From contig JAFAAW010000078.1 of NCBI GenBank assembly GCA_023426365.1, forward strand, positions 1 through 21,853: 21,853 nucleotides of DNA, given 5' to 3'. A program made the position numbers and the translations under genes. The notes beneath the pieces were generated by a model, which saw nothing but the letters and a program-made list of their open reading frames with translations, made no database searches and had not been told where the DNA came from. Origin of the DNA: Pseudomonadota bacterium. Its GTDB lineage: Bacteria > Pseudomonadota > Alphaproteobacteria > Rhodospirillales > Magnetospirillaceae. Below, piece by piece: positions 1 through 7,106 of the stretch (within the stretch, counting starts at the first letter, position 1; the number at the start of each line of letters is the position of its first letter).

Positions 1-132
1 CAGCGCGCCGATGAGCTGCCGCGATGGCTCCACCGATACAACTGGCACCGACCTCATGGTAGCCTCCAGGCACGACCACCCATCAGCCGACTCGGGCTAG
101 CCGGTGACAACGTCATGCGACTCCACATCTAG
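1..132 (+). CDS. IS481-family transposase, C-terminal fragment (gene enters from the left edge)
   Basis: Reading frame 1 is open from the first base to a TAG stop and gives 43 residues. They include WLHRYNWHRPHGSL followed by PPISRLGL. The YNxxRPHxxL pattern and the PPISRL tail are typical of the end of the rve-type (DDE) catalytic domain in IS481-family transposases. Only this tail is inside the window, so the catalytic residues, start codon and left end of the element cannot be seen. I could not place the right terminal inverted repeat with confidence in the roughly 200 bp that follow; those bases hold no convincing gene. The fragment may belong to an intact element or to a remnant. Confidence 0.85.
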   Translation, partial: QRADELPRWLHRYNWHRPHGSLQARPPISRLGLAGDNVMRLHI

Positions 133-334
133 GCGGCGCGGCGCACGGTCGGCATCGTCTGGATCTCCCCGTGCCGGGCGGGCGCATCCGCGCCTTTCCC
201 GGCCGTCACGGCGGCCACCCGCTTGGCGCGGCGGATTTTAGCGAAGCGCATCGCGCGCCGCGTTTGACACGCGATGCCGCCGCGCAAGGCCCCTGCACCG
301 GCACGCCCGGCCCCACCCCGGGTCGCAAGACGCG

Positions 335-931
335 CTACCCGCTGCGCCGCCCGCCATGGGCGGTCAGCCGGTGCGGCGTGGCCGGGTCGGTCAGGGGATG
401 GGGGGTGTCGTCGTCGCCGCCGCGCTCGTGGGCGGCATCGTCCATGGCCTGGTCGCCATCCAGCAGGCGGCGCAACCGCCGCCGCGCCCGCGACAATCGC
501 GATTTCACCGTTCCCATGGGCACGCCCAGGGCGGCGGCCGCATCCTCGTACTGCATGCCGTCCAGCCCCACCATCAGCACCACCTGCTGTTCCTGTTCGG
601 GCAGCAGGTCGAACGCGCGCGCCAGATCCTTCAGCGTCACGCTGTGCATCTGGCGCGCCGGGCACGACAGATGGGTGTGTTCGTCGAGCAGCGGCACCAT
701 GGTGTTGACCGAGCCGTGCCGCAGGTACTGGTTGATGTAGAGGTTGTGCAGGATGGTGAACAGCCAGGCGCGCAGGTTGGTGCCTTCGCGCCAAAGGTGC
801 TCGCGTGAAATGGCCCGCTCGAGACAGTCCTGAACCAGATCCTCGGCATGGACCGCGTCCCTGACCAGGACACGGGCGTAGCGGCGAAGATTGGGGATAT
901 GGTCGGCGACCATCACTCCGAATTCCGGCAT
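335..931 (-). CDS. ECF-type RNA polymerase sigma factor
   Basis: This encodes an alternative sigma factor of about 198 residues that would direct RNA polymerase to a small stress-type regulon. Region 2 is visible near the start (NLRRYARVLVRD, then AEDLVQDCLERA and LRAWLFTILHN). Region 4 follows (LARAFDLLPEQEQQVVLMV, then the helix-turn-helix YEDAAAALGVPMGTVKSRLSRARRRLR). No sigma regions 1 or 3 are present, as expected for the ECF group. After region 4 there is a polar tail of about 35 residues rich in Asp, Pro and His. The ATG at 931 is preferred because AAGG lies 8 bases upstream; the ATG at 937 is only 2 bases from it. The frame stays open to 1162, but that upstream stretch is low-complexity repeat sequence. 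No anti-sigma gene is adjacent in the window. Which ECF subgroup it belongs to is not resolved. Confidence 0.9.
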   Translation of the reverse strand: MPEFGVMVADHIPNLRRYARVLVRDAVHAEDLVQDCLERAISREHLWREGTNLRAWLFTILHNLYINQYLRHGSVNTMVPLLDEHTHLSCPARQMHSVTLKDLARAFDLLPEQEQQVVLMVGLDGMQYEDAAAALGVPMGTVKSRLSRARRRLRRLLDGDQAMDDAAHERGGDDDTPHPLTDPATPHRLTAHGGRRSG

Positions 932-1120
932 ATGCATCACCTTGCCTGGACAGTAATGATAGGATTTGTCCAAAAAGAGAGGCTCACCTCCCTGGACGAA
1001 CGAAGGGAGTTGTCCGCTTGGATAGTGGCAAGGTGTGCACGCCCCTGGAGGAAAGTAAGCCCGCCTGACGGGGTAACCCGGGGGAAGGGCGCACCCGCCC
1101 CCGCGCGGCCCGTCGGCCGG

Positions 1121-1170
1121 CGCGGAGGCGCCATGTGCGCCATGCGCGCGGAGGCGCCACATGCGCCATG
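1121..1170. repeat. Two 24-bp tandem repeat units with 26-bp period
   Basis: Units at 1121-1144 and 1147-1170 match at 22 of 24 bases. Each holds GGCGCC and GCGCCATG. The two units differ only at an ATGT/ACAT core, so they can also pair with each other as an imperfect hairpin. They lie between the hemerythrin stop (1195) and the sigma gene start. They might act as a hairpin terminator or may simply be slippage-derived; no T-tract follows. Confidence 0.6.
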
Positions 1171-1194
1171 CGGCGCCCCCGGCCCCGGCCGGGG

Positions 1195-1641
1195 TCAGGC
1201 CTGCGGCCCCTCGCGTTCCTTGGTGCGCAGGAAGCGTTCGGTCATCTGGTTCAGCTCGCCCTCGCCCAGCAACTGGCGGGCCTTGGGGAACACGCCGGTT
1301 TCCTCCTCTTCCACGTGGTCCTTGATCTTGGCGTGGATGGTTTCCAGCGTGTCGATCCAGTCATCCGAATCGGCGGGAATCGATGCGATCTTGCCGAACA
1401 GGCTTTCCACCTCGTGGTGCTCGTCCAGCCCGTGCTCGATCAGGTCGTGCGACGGCTTCTTGTCGCGCAGGGTGGGATAGAACACCTTTTCCTCGGCATG
1501 GGCATGCTTGATGAACGCCTCCTTCAGCGCGTGGAACAGCTCCTCGCGCCGCCCCTTGTCGGCGCTGGGGGTCCGCAGGATGTCGGAAAACAGCCGTTCG
1601 ACCACCGCGTGGTCGTCGTGCAGCACGTCGAGAACATTCAT
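1195..1641 (-). CDS. Hemerythrin HHE cation-binding domain protein
   Basis: This encodes a 148-residue cytoplasmic protein predicted to fold as a four-helix bundle holding a di-iron centre. Such proteins are used for oxygen, NO or redox sensing, or for iron and oxygen handling. The expected pattern of metal-ligand motifs is present: H11 in HDDHAVVERLF, a HxxxE motif at H46-E50 (HAHAE), a second at H75-E79 and a third at H109-E113 (HVEEE). No signal peptide or membrane segment is seen and no other domain is attached. The start at 1641 is supported by ACGGAG 7 bases upstream; the frame continues to 1785 but without conservation-like sequence. A GGAAC-N17-CGTT promoter lies about 35 bp upstream, which suggests general-stress control. 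The ECF sigma gene lies downstream on the same strand, 257 bp beyond the stop. Confidence 0.9.
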   Translation of the reverse strand: MNVLDVLHDDHAVVERLFSDILRTPSADKGRREELFHALKEAFIKHAHAEEKVFYPTLRDKKPSHDLIEHGLDEHHEVESLFGKIASIPADSDDWIDTLETIHAKIKDHVEEEETGVFPKARQLLGEGELNQMTERFLRTKEREGPQA

Positions 1642-1675
1642 CGGGCGGCTCCGTGATCTCGGGTTCATTTGATGG

Positions 1676-1701
1676 AACGCCCGCCCTTGGCCCCGGGTTC
1701 C
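1676..1701 (-). promoter_or_regulatory. EcfG-type (general stress) promoter upstream of the hemerythrin gene
   Basis: Read on the minus strand, GGAAC (1701-1697) is followed by a 17-base spacer and CGTT (1679-1676). This exactly fits the GGAAC-N16/17-CGTT consensus of EcfG sigma factors in alphaproteobacteria. The expected transcription start near 1669 would give a leader of about 28 bases before the ATG at 1641. Read on the plus strand the same site is GGAAC-N17-GGTT, a near match facing the FAD/Rieske oxidoreductase gene, so it might work both ways. Confidence 0.65.
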
Positions 1702-1814
1702 GCGCCGCCCCCTCTCTCGTTGGCCCAGGTGGACGGCCCCAAAAGGCCAATGCCGGCTTTCCATGGCGGGTGCCGCCGCCCACATGGTGACGCCGGTGGA
1801 ACGGAGAGATCGCC

Positions 1815-3344
1815 ATGGCCCATCGCGCGGATGAAAGCCAGCCGGTCTGGATACCGGGCACGGACGCCCCGCCGCCGCTGGCGCCGCTGACCGCCGATCT
1901 GCGCACGGAAATCTGCGTGGTGGGGGCGGGCATGGCCGGGCTGTCGGTGGCGTGGCATCTGGCCCGCGCCGGCCAGCGGGTGCTGGTGGTCGAGGCCGGC
2001 CCCGCCGTGGGCATGGGCGAGACCGAGCGCTCCACCGCCCATCTGACCAGCGCGGTGGACGACCGCTTCGTCGATCTGGAACGCCTGTTCGGCGCCGCCG
2101 GCGCCCGGCTGGTGGCCGACAGCCACGCTGCCGCCATCGACATGATCGAGAAACAGGTGGCCGAGGAAGACATCGCCTGCGATTTCGGCCGCCTGGACGG
2201 CTGGCTGTTCAACCCGCCCGCCGGCGGGCTGGACCTGAGCGCCGAGGCCGCCGCCGCCATTCGCGCCGGGCTGAGCGCGCGGCTGGAGGCGTGCGCCCCG
2301 CTGGCCGGCTTCCGCACCGGGCTGGCCATCCGCTATGCCAATCAGGCCCGCATGAACCCGCGGGCCTTCATCCACGGGCTGGCTGCCGCCGTGGAACGGG
2401 CCGGCGGCCGGCTGGCGGGCAACGCCCCGGTGGTTTCGGTGGAGGGCGGCCACCCCGCCCGCGTGAGCACCGCCCAAGGGTGGCACGTGGTGGCCGACGC
2501 GGTGGTGGTCGCCACCAACAGCCCCATCAACGACCGCGTCGCCGTGCACGGCAAGCTGGTGCCCATGCGCACCTATGCCGTCGCCCTGGCGGCGGCGGAG
2601 GATGGCGGCGATGCCGACGCGCTTTATTGGGACACCCTGGACCCCTACCACTATGCCCGCTTCGGCCGCGCCGCCGATGGCCGCCGCATCCTGATCGTCG
2701 GCGGCGAGGACCACCGGGTCGGCCGCCCCGCCCAGGGCGGCGACCGCTGGGCGCGCCTGGAATTGTGGACCCGCGAACGCTTCGGCGGCGTGGGGGAAGT
2801 GCTGGCGCGCTGGTCGGGCCAGATCCTGGAGCCGGCCGACCGGCTGGCCTTCATCGGCCGCAATCCGGCCGATTCGGACAACGTGTTCATCGCCACCGGC
2901 GATTCGGGCAACGGCATCACCCACGGCGCCATCGCCGGCATGGTGATTGCCGACCTGGTGCTGGGGCGGTCGAACCGTTGGGCGCAATTGTACGATCCCG
3001 CCCGGGTGACGCTGCGGGCGGCCGGATCCTATGCCGACACCAACCTGCACGTGGCCGAGCATTACGCCCAATGGCTGACCGGCGGCGACGTGGACGACGT
3101 CGGCGCCATCGCCCCGGGCAGCGGCGCGATCGTGCGCAGCGGGCTTGCCAAGCTGGCGATCTATCGCGACGAGGGCGGCCAGGTGCATGCCCGCTCGGCC
3201 GCCTGCAGCCACCTCAAATGCGTGGTCGCCTGGAACGACGCGGAGCGCACCTGGGATTGCCCGTGCCACGGCTCGCGCTTCGACCGCTTCGGCCGGGTAC
3301 TGAACGGCCCGGCGACGACGCCCCTGCCGTCGCCGGACGGATGA
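1815..3344 (+). CDS. FAD-dependent oxidoreductase with C-terminal Rieske [2Fe-2S] domain
   Basis: This 509-residue protein joins a DAO-type flavin oxidase module to a Rieske domain. The dinucleotide-binding motif is at residues 34-44 (CVVGAGMAGLS), followed by the usual acidic end of the second strand (VLVVEAG). A second FAD-binding stretch is IATGDSGNGITHG. The Rieske ligands are all present: C464-x-H466 and C482-x-x-H485 (CSH and CPCH), and the chain ends soon after GPATTPL, as is common in this fusion family. The flavin part resembles amine or glycine oxidases and gamma-glutamylputrescine oxidase-like proteins. Relatives of this architecture are usually left without a known substrate, and none can be assigned here. 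The ATG at 1815 follows GGAGAG at a good distance. The divergent hemerythrin neighbour also binds iron, so a shared role in redox stress is possible but is inference. Confidence 0.9.
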   Translation: MAHRADESQPVWIPGTDAPPPLAPLTADLRTEICVVGAGMAGLSVAWHLARAGQRVLVVEAGPAVGMGETERSTAHLTSAVDDRFVDLERLFGAAGARLVADSHAAAIDMIEKQVAEEDIACDFGRLDGWLFNPPAGGLDLSAEAAAAIRAGLSARLEACAPLAGFRTGLAIRYANQARMNPRAFIHGLAAAVERAGGRLAGNAPVVSVEGGHPARVSTAQGWHVVADAVVVATNSPINDRVAVHGKLVPMRTYAVALAAAEDGGDADALYWDTLDPYHYARFGRAADGRRILIVGGEDHRVGRPAQGGDRWARLELWTRERFGGVGEVLARWSGQILEPADRLAFIGRNPADSDNVFIATGDSGNGITHGAIAGMVIADLVLGRSNRWAQLYDPARVTLRAAGSYADTNLHVAEHYAQWLTGGDVDDVGAIAPGSGAIVRSGLAKLAIYRDEGGQVHARSAACSHLKCVVAWNDAERTWDCPCHGSRFDRFGRVLNGPATTPLPSPDG

Positions 3345-3345
3345 T

Positions 3346-3432
3346 CTATGGGAAGGACCCGGCTGCTTGCGCCACCAGGGCGACGACGAAGGCCAGGGCC
3401 AGGACAGCTTCGGGCAGCCAGTCGGTCTTCAT
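3346..3432 (-). CDS. Small single-span membrane protein, 28 residues
   Basis: A short reading frame encodes MKTDWLPEAVLALAFVVALV and then AQAAGSFP. A charged N-terminus precedes a hydrophobic helix of about 17-18 residues. GGAGG lies 5 bases upstream of the ATG, which is a strong ribosome-binding site. A -10-like TATGAT sits on the same strand at 3474-3469, although its -35 is poor. The stop is one base from the stop of the converging oxidoreductase gene. The size, helix and ribosome-binding site are as expected for a real small membrane protein, but I recognise no family and chance cannot be excluded. Confidence 0.45.
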   Translation of the reverse strand: MKTDWLPEAVLALAFVVALVAQAAGSFP

Positions 3433-3779
3433 GGAAGCCTCCGCGGGCAGTCGTTGCACCTGATGACCATCATAGACAGAAAAAATCCGCACCCACATGA
3501 CAATCAAAAGAAATAATGCCGGCACGATCCGCGGATTTTGCAGCGCAAAACCGGTTTTTATTTATACCGTTCTGACGACCACACCCATCGAAAACCATAA
3601 GACGACCAGATATGCGCACATATGCCTAACTCTTCTGAAACGCCCACTTCCCCTTTTGAGAACGGGGAAAACCGGCGGCGATGTGGTGGCATGGACACCC
3701 CTCTTCCCGGCCGGCGCGCCGCCGCACCGGCCCCAGCAAGGACCTTCGACCTTCAGGACTTCCGCCAAGGACAGTGACC
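3433..3779. promoter_or_regulatory. AT-rich, palindrome-rich control region before the glycosyltransferase-egt cluster
   Basis: This 347-bp stretch holds no convincing gene. It contains the 10-bp palindrome ATCCGCGGAT (3527-3536), whose ATCCGC half also occurs at 3485-3490. It also has 9-bp inverted arms AAAATCCGC (3482-3490) and GCGGATTTT (3531-3539), and the 12-bp palindrome AAAACCGGTTTT (3547-3558). Further on are ATATG-N4-CATAT (3610-3623) and a TTCCCC/GGGGAA hairpin (3648-3669). A weak promoter is possible: TTGCAG (3538-3543), 17 bases, TTTATA (3561-3566). The first part may also carry the promoter of the small minus-strand gene. Functions are inferred only from position. Confidence 0.4.
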
Positions 3780-4895
3780 ATGGCCCTGCGCAGCCCGCCC
3801 ACCCCGCCACCGCCGAGCGTATTGATGACCGTGGAGCCGCCCGGCACCGTGTGGCCGCACGCCGACACCCTGGTGCGCGAGCTGGCGGTGCTGGGGGTCG
3901 AGGTCACGGTGGCGGCGCTCACCCCCCTTCGCCCCGGCCAGCGCATCGAATATGCCGGACTGGGCGGGGTCGAGCTGGTGCAGTGCCCCTATCCGGCCAG
4001 TTGCCCGGCCGAGCATCTGGCCCAGCGCGGCCAGATGGCCGACTGGCTGCTGTCGCTCGAGGAAATGCTCAATCCCGACGTGGTGCACCTGACCGGCTAT
4101 CTGCATGCCGGGCTGCCATGGTGCGGCCGTGTGCTGGTGGCGGGCCATCCCGGCTCGGGGGCGGCCTATGGCCGTCTGGATGCCGAACAGCGCCGCATCT
4201 GCCGTGCCGCCTTCCAGCATGGCCTGCGCGGCGCCGACCTGGTGGTCACCCCCACCGAGGCGATGATGGCCGCCCTGACCCGCCATTTCGGCGTCGCCGC
4301 CGGCCGGGTGATCCGCGACGGCCGCGACCCCGGCCGCTTCACGCCCGGACTGAAGGAGCCGGTGATCCTGTCGGTCGGCATGCTGCGCGAGGATCCCGCC
4401 TTGCGCTCGGCGCTGGAGGCGGCGGCCCCCCGCCTGCCCTGGCCGGTGGTGGTGGCCGGCGACCAGAGCGACGCCGACGGCCACCCGGTGCGGCTGGAGG
4501 GCGTATCCAGCCTGGGCAGGGTGCAGCCGGCGCAATTGGTGCCGTGGTTCAACCGCGCCGCCGTCTATGTGGCGCTGACCGCCGAAGGGCCGGGCACCTG
4601 GGCGATGGAAGCGGCGCTGGCCGGCGCCGCCCTGGTGCTGGGCGACACCGCTGCGCTCCGCGAGATGTGGAGCGGTGCCGCGCTGTTCGTGCCGCCCACC
4701 GATGCCGATGCGGTGGCCGCCGGCCTGCGCACCCTGCTGGCCGACCGCCGCCTGCGCGAGGCCATGGGGGTGGCGGCGCGCCGGCGCGCCATGCGCCATC
4801 CCGCCCGCTCCATGGCCGAGGCCTATCACGCCGCCTATTGCGATCTGGTGGCGGCGCGGGCGCCCAACCAGTTCGCCGCCGAACGCCAGGGATAG
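3780..4895 (+). CDS. Glycosyltransferase of the GT4/GT-B type
   Basis: This encodes a 371-residue soluble protein with the two-Rossmann (GT-B) layout. The N-terminal half contains HADTLVRELAVLGVEVTVAAL and NPDVVHLTGYLHAGLPW, typical of the acceptor-binding domain. The C-terminal half contains the nucleotide-sugar-binding E-x7-E motif (EGPGTWAMEAALAG) and then AALREMWSGAALFVPPTDADAVA, as in family 4 enzymes. The first loop reads PPGTVWPHAD, a variant of the usual GG-W-Y acceptor loop. The ATG at 3780 follows AAGGA at a suitable spacing; the upstream extension of the frame looks like leader DNA. Its stop is 38 bp before egtB, on the same strand, suggesting a shared transcript. The sugar and acceptor are unknown. 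Given its partners, a role in modifying ergothioneine or making a chalcogen sugar is conceivable but unproven. Confidence 0.85.
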   Translation: MALRSPPTPPPPSVLMTVEPPGTVWPHADTLVRELAVLGVEVTVAALTPLRPGQRIEYAGLGGVELVQCPYPASCPAEHLAQRGQMADWLLSLEEMLNPDVVHLTGYLHAGLPWCGRVLVAGHPGSGAAYGRLDAEQRRICRAAFQHGLRGADLVVTPTEAMMAALTRHFGVAAGRVIRDGRDPGRFTPGLKEPVILSVGMLREDPALRSALEAAAPRLPWPVVVAGDQSDADGHPVRLEGVSSLGRVQPAQLVPWFNRAAVYVALTAEGPGTWAMEAALAGAALVLGDTAALREMWSGAALFVPPTDADAVAAGLRTLLADRRLREAMGVAARRRAMRHPARSMAEAYHAAYCDLVAARAPNQFAAERQG

Positions 4896-4933
4896 GGCGC
4901 GGATAGAGACGGGCAACCACAGGGGAGGCGCCG

Positions 4934-6097
4934 ATGGAGACGGACGACCCCGCGCACCGCTATCGTCAGGTGCGGTCATACAGCGAGGCGCTGGTGGCCG
5001 ACCTGACGCCCGAGGACATGGGCGGCCAGGCCTTTGCCGAGGCCAGCCCGGCCAAATGGCATCTGGCCCATACCACGTGGTTCTTCGAAACCTTCCTGCT
5101 GGCCGGCCAGCCGCCCTTCGACCCGGCGTTCCGCGACTTGTTCAATTCCTATTACGACACCGTGGGCGACCGCCCGCGCCAGGGGGATCGCGGCTGGCTG
5201 ACCCGCCCGAGCGTGGCGCGGGTGGTGGAGTGGCGCCATCGGGTGGACGAGGCCATGGCCCGCCGGCTGGCGCAAGGCCCACCCCCCGAGGCCCTGGCCC
5301 TGGGGCTGGCGCACGAGGAGCAGCACCAGGAACTGATGCTGACCGACGGGCTGGCGCTGTTCGCCCGCAATCCGCTGGAACCCGCTTGGCGCGTCGATGC
5401 CCCGCCCCGCCCCATGCCGCCCGCCGCGCCCCTTGGCTGGCTGGCGTTCGATGGCGGCATGGCGGCGATCGGCCATGACGGGGCCGGTTTCGCCTTCGAC
5501 AATGAAGGGCCGCGCCATCGTCGCCTGCTGGCCCCCTTCCGGCTGGCCGACCGCCTGGTCACCAACGGCGAATGGCTGGAATTCATGGCCGATGGCGGCT
5601 ATGCCCGCCCGCTTCTGTGGCAGGCCGACGGCTGGGATCTGGTTCGCGGCGAAGGCTGGGCGGCGCCGCTTTACTGGCGGCGCGACGACCATGCAGGCTG
5701 GACCGCCATGGGCTTGTGGGGCCGGCGGCCGGTGGCCCCCCACGCCCCCGTCCTGCATGTCAGTTGGTACGAGGCCGACGCCTTCGCCCGCTGGGCCGGC
5801 GCCCGCCTGCCCGACGAGGCCGAGTGGGAGGTCGCCGCCCAAAGCCGCCGCCCGCCCGGCCAGATGACCGGGGCGGCATGGCAATGGACCGGCAGCGCCC
5901 ACCGTCCCTATCCCGGCTATCGCCCGCCGTCGGGGCCGTTTGGCGAATACAACGGCAAGTTCATGAGCGGCCGCATGGTCCTGCGCGGCGGCAGCTTCGC
6001 CACGCCGCCCGGCAGCCTGGGGCTGACCACCCGCAATTTCTGGGTGCCGGCGACCCGCTGGCAATTCACCGGGCTGCGCCTGGCGGAGGATGCATGA
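4934..6097 (+). CDS. egtB: Ergothioneine biosynthesis protein EgtB (iron-dependent sulfoxide synthase)
   Basis: EgtB is a non-haem iron enzyme that joins hercynine to a thiol donor (gamma-glutamylcysteine or cysteine) with oxygen to form the sulfoxide precursor of ergothioneine. The 387-residue protein has the N-terminal DinB-like domain and the C-terminal FGE-sulfatase/lectin-like domain. The iron triad is visible: H46 (HLAHTTWFFE), H127 and H131 (HEEQHQE). The C-terminal domain ends with the family signature GEYNGKFMSGRMVLRGGSF followed by TRNFW and RWQFTGLRLAEDA. The ATG at 4934 is preceded by GGGGAGG. The gene overlaps egtD by ATGA, so translation is probably coupled. Which thiol donor it uses cannot be read from the sequence; no egtA, egtC or egtE gene is nearby. 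A SenA-type (selenoneine) enzyme is less likely because egtD is adjacent and no selD-like gene is present. Confidence 0.93.
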   Translation: METDDPAHRYRQVRSYSEALVADLTPEDMGGQAFAEASPAKWHLAHTTWFFETFLLAGQPPFDPAFRDLFNSYYDTVGDRPRQGDRGWLTRPSVARVVEWRHRVDEAMARRLAQGPPPEALALGLAHEEQHQELMLTDGLALFARNPLEPAWRVDAPPRPMPPAAPLGWLAFDGGMAAIGHDGAGFAFDNEGPRHRRLLAPFRLADRLVTNGEWLEFMADGGYARPLLWQADGWDLVRGEGWAAPLYWRRDDHAGWTAMGLWGRRPVAPHAPVLHVSWYEADAFARWAGARLPDEAEWEVAAQSRRPPGQMTGAAWQWTGSAHRPYPGYRPPSGPFGEYNGKFMSGRMVLRGGSFATPPGSLGLTTRNFWVPATRWQFTGLRLAEDA

Positions 6098-7056
6098 AGG
6101 GCCAAAGTGAACACGATGACGGCTTCCGCGCCGCGGTGCTGGAGGGGCTTTCGCGCCGTCCGCGCACCGTTCCCTGCAAGTACCTGTACGACGCCGAAGG
6201 TTCGGCGCTGTTCGACCGCATCACCGAACTGGAAGAATACTACCCCACCCGCACCGAGATCGGCCTGTTGCAGGATTACGGCCACGACATTGCCCGCCGG
6301 GTCGGCCCCCATGCCCGGGTGGTGGAATTCGGCTGCGGTTCCATGCGCAAGACGCGGCTGCTGCTGGCGGCGCTGGACCGTCCGGCCGCCTATGTGGCCA
6401 TCGACGTGGCGCGCGAGCCGCTGCTGCTGGAGGCGCGCCGGCTGGCCGCGCTGTATCCCGAGATGTCCGTGGTCCCGCTGGTGGCCGATTTCACCCGCCC
6501 GCTGGTCCTGCCGCCCGACGCGGCGACAGACGGGGCCGGCGACGGACGGGTGCTGGGGTTCTTTCCCGGCTCCACCATCGGCAACATGCGCCCGGCCGAG
6601 GCGCGCGCCTTCCTGCGCCGGGCCGGGCGCGTCCTGGGCGTGGGCGGGCGCATGTTGGTGGGCGTGGACCTGGTCAAGCCACAAGACCTGCTCGAGGCGG
6701 CCTATGACGACGCCCAGGGCGTCACCGCCGCCTTCACCCGCAACCTGCTGGTCCGTATCAACCGCGAACTGGACGCCGACTTCCAGGTGGACGGGTTCGA
6801 CCACCGCGCCCGCTGGAACGCCCGCGAAGCCCGGGTCGAGATCGCCCTGGTGGCGTCCCGGCGCCAGACCGCCGCCATCGACGGCCACCGCTTCGCCTTT
6901 CGCCGCGGCGACCTGATCGCCGTCGAGGAGTGTTACAAGTACGGTGTCGAGCAGTTCCGCTGGCTGGCGCGCATGGGCGGTTTTGCCCCCGAGGCGGTCT
7001 GGCTGGACCGCGACCGCCTGTTCAGCCTGCACCTTCTGGTCAATACCGGCTGTTGA
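6094..7056 (+). CDS. egtD: L-histidine N-alpha-methyltransferase EgtD
   Basis: EgtD trimethylates histidine with three S-adenosylmethionine molecules to make hercynine, the substrate of EgtB. The 320-residue protein is of usual family length. It has the N-terminal stretch CKYLYDAEGSALFDRITELEEYYPTRTEI, the SAM-binding motif at residues 79-87 (FGCGSMRKT), the substrate-binding loop GSTIGNMRPAEA, and the C-terminal E-x-YKY segment (VEECYKYGVEQF). The start codon overlaps the egtB stop (ATGA), and GGAGG lies 4 bases upstream inside egtB. The pair egtB-egtD is the minimal ergothioneine set found in many bacteria. Downstream, a hairpin and a fresh promoter candidate separate it from the ATPase gene. 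Confidence 0.95.
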   Translation: MKGQSEHDDGFRAAVLEGLSRRPRTVPCKYLYDAEGSALFDRITELEEYYPTRTEIGLLQDYGHDIARRVGPHARVVEFGCGSMRKTRLLLAALDRPAAYVAIDVAREPLLLEARRLAALYPEMSVVPLVADFTRPLVLPPDAATDGAGDGRVLGFFPGSTIGNMRPAEARAFLRRAGRVLGVGGRMLVGVDLVKPQDLLEAAYDDAQGVTAAFTRNLLVRINRELDADFQVDGFDHRARWNAREARVEIALVASRRQTAAIDGHRFAFRRGDLIAVEECYKYGVEQFRWLARMGGFAPEAVWLDRDRLFSLHLLVNTGC

Positions 7057-7080
7057 TCACCCCCCGGTTGGCCTTATGTT
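7053..7080 (+). promoter_or_regulatory. Candidate sigma-70 promoter for the P-type ATPase
   Basis: TTGATC (7053-7058) and TATGTT (7075-7080) each match the consensus at four of six positions and are 16 bases apart. The start would fall near 7087, about 20 bases before the ATG. The -35 overlaps the egtD stop. The start point lies in the loop of the hairpin described at 7060-7102. Confidence 0.4.
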
Positions 7081-7102
7081 GGTAAGTGCAGCCAACGGGG
7101 GG
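7060..7102 (+). promoter_or_regulatory. Hairpin able to sequester the ATPase ribosome-binding site
   Basis: CCCCCCGGTTGGC (7060-7072) can pair with GCCAACGGGGGG (7091-7102), giving 12 base pairs with one bulged G and an 18-base loop. The GGGGGG part is the likely ribosome-binding site of the ATPase gene, whose ATG is 4 bases further on. RNA running through from egtD would hide the site. RNA started inside the loop would lack the left arm. There is no T-tract, so it is not a standard terminator. Confidence 0.5.
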
Positions 7103-7106
7103 CACC

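Noticed and set aside
129..251. 40-codon minus-strand frame beginning MRFAKIRRAKRVAAVTAGKG
   Set aside because: There is no ribosome-binding site, its stop overlaps the transposase stop, and the sequence looks like a GC-rich chance frame.
4934..6097. Reading the EgtB homologue as SenA of a selenoneine cluster
   Set aside because: egtD directly follows with an ATGA overlap and no selD-like gene is present, so EgtB is the better call. The glycosyltransferase link is kept as a separate finding.
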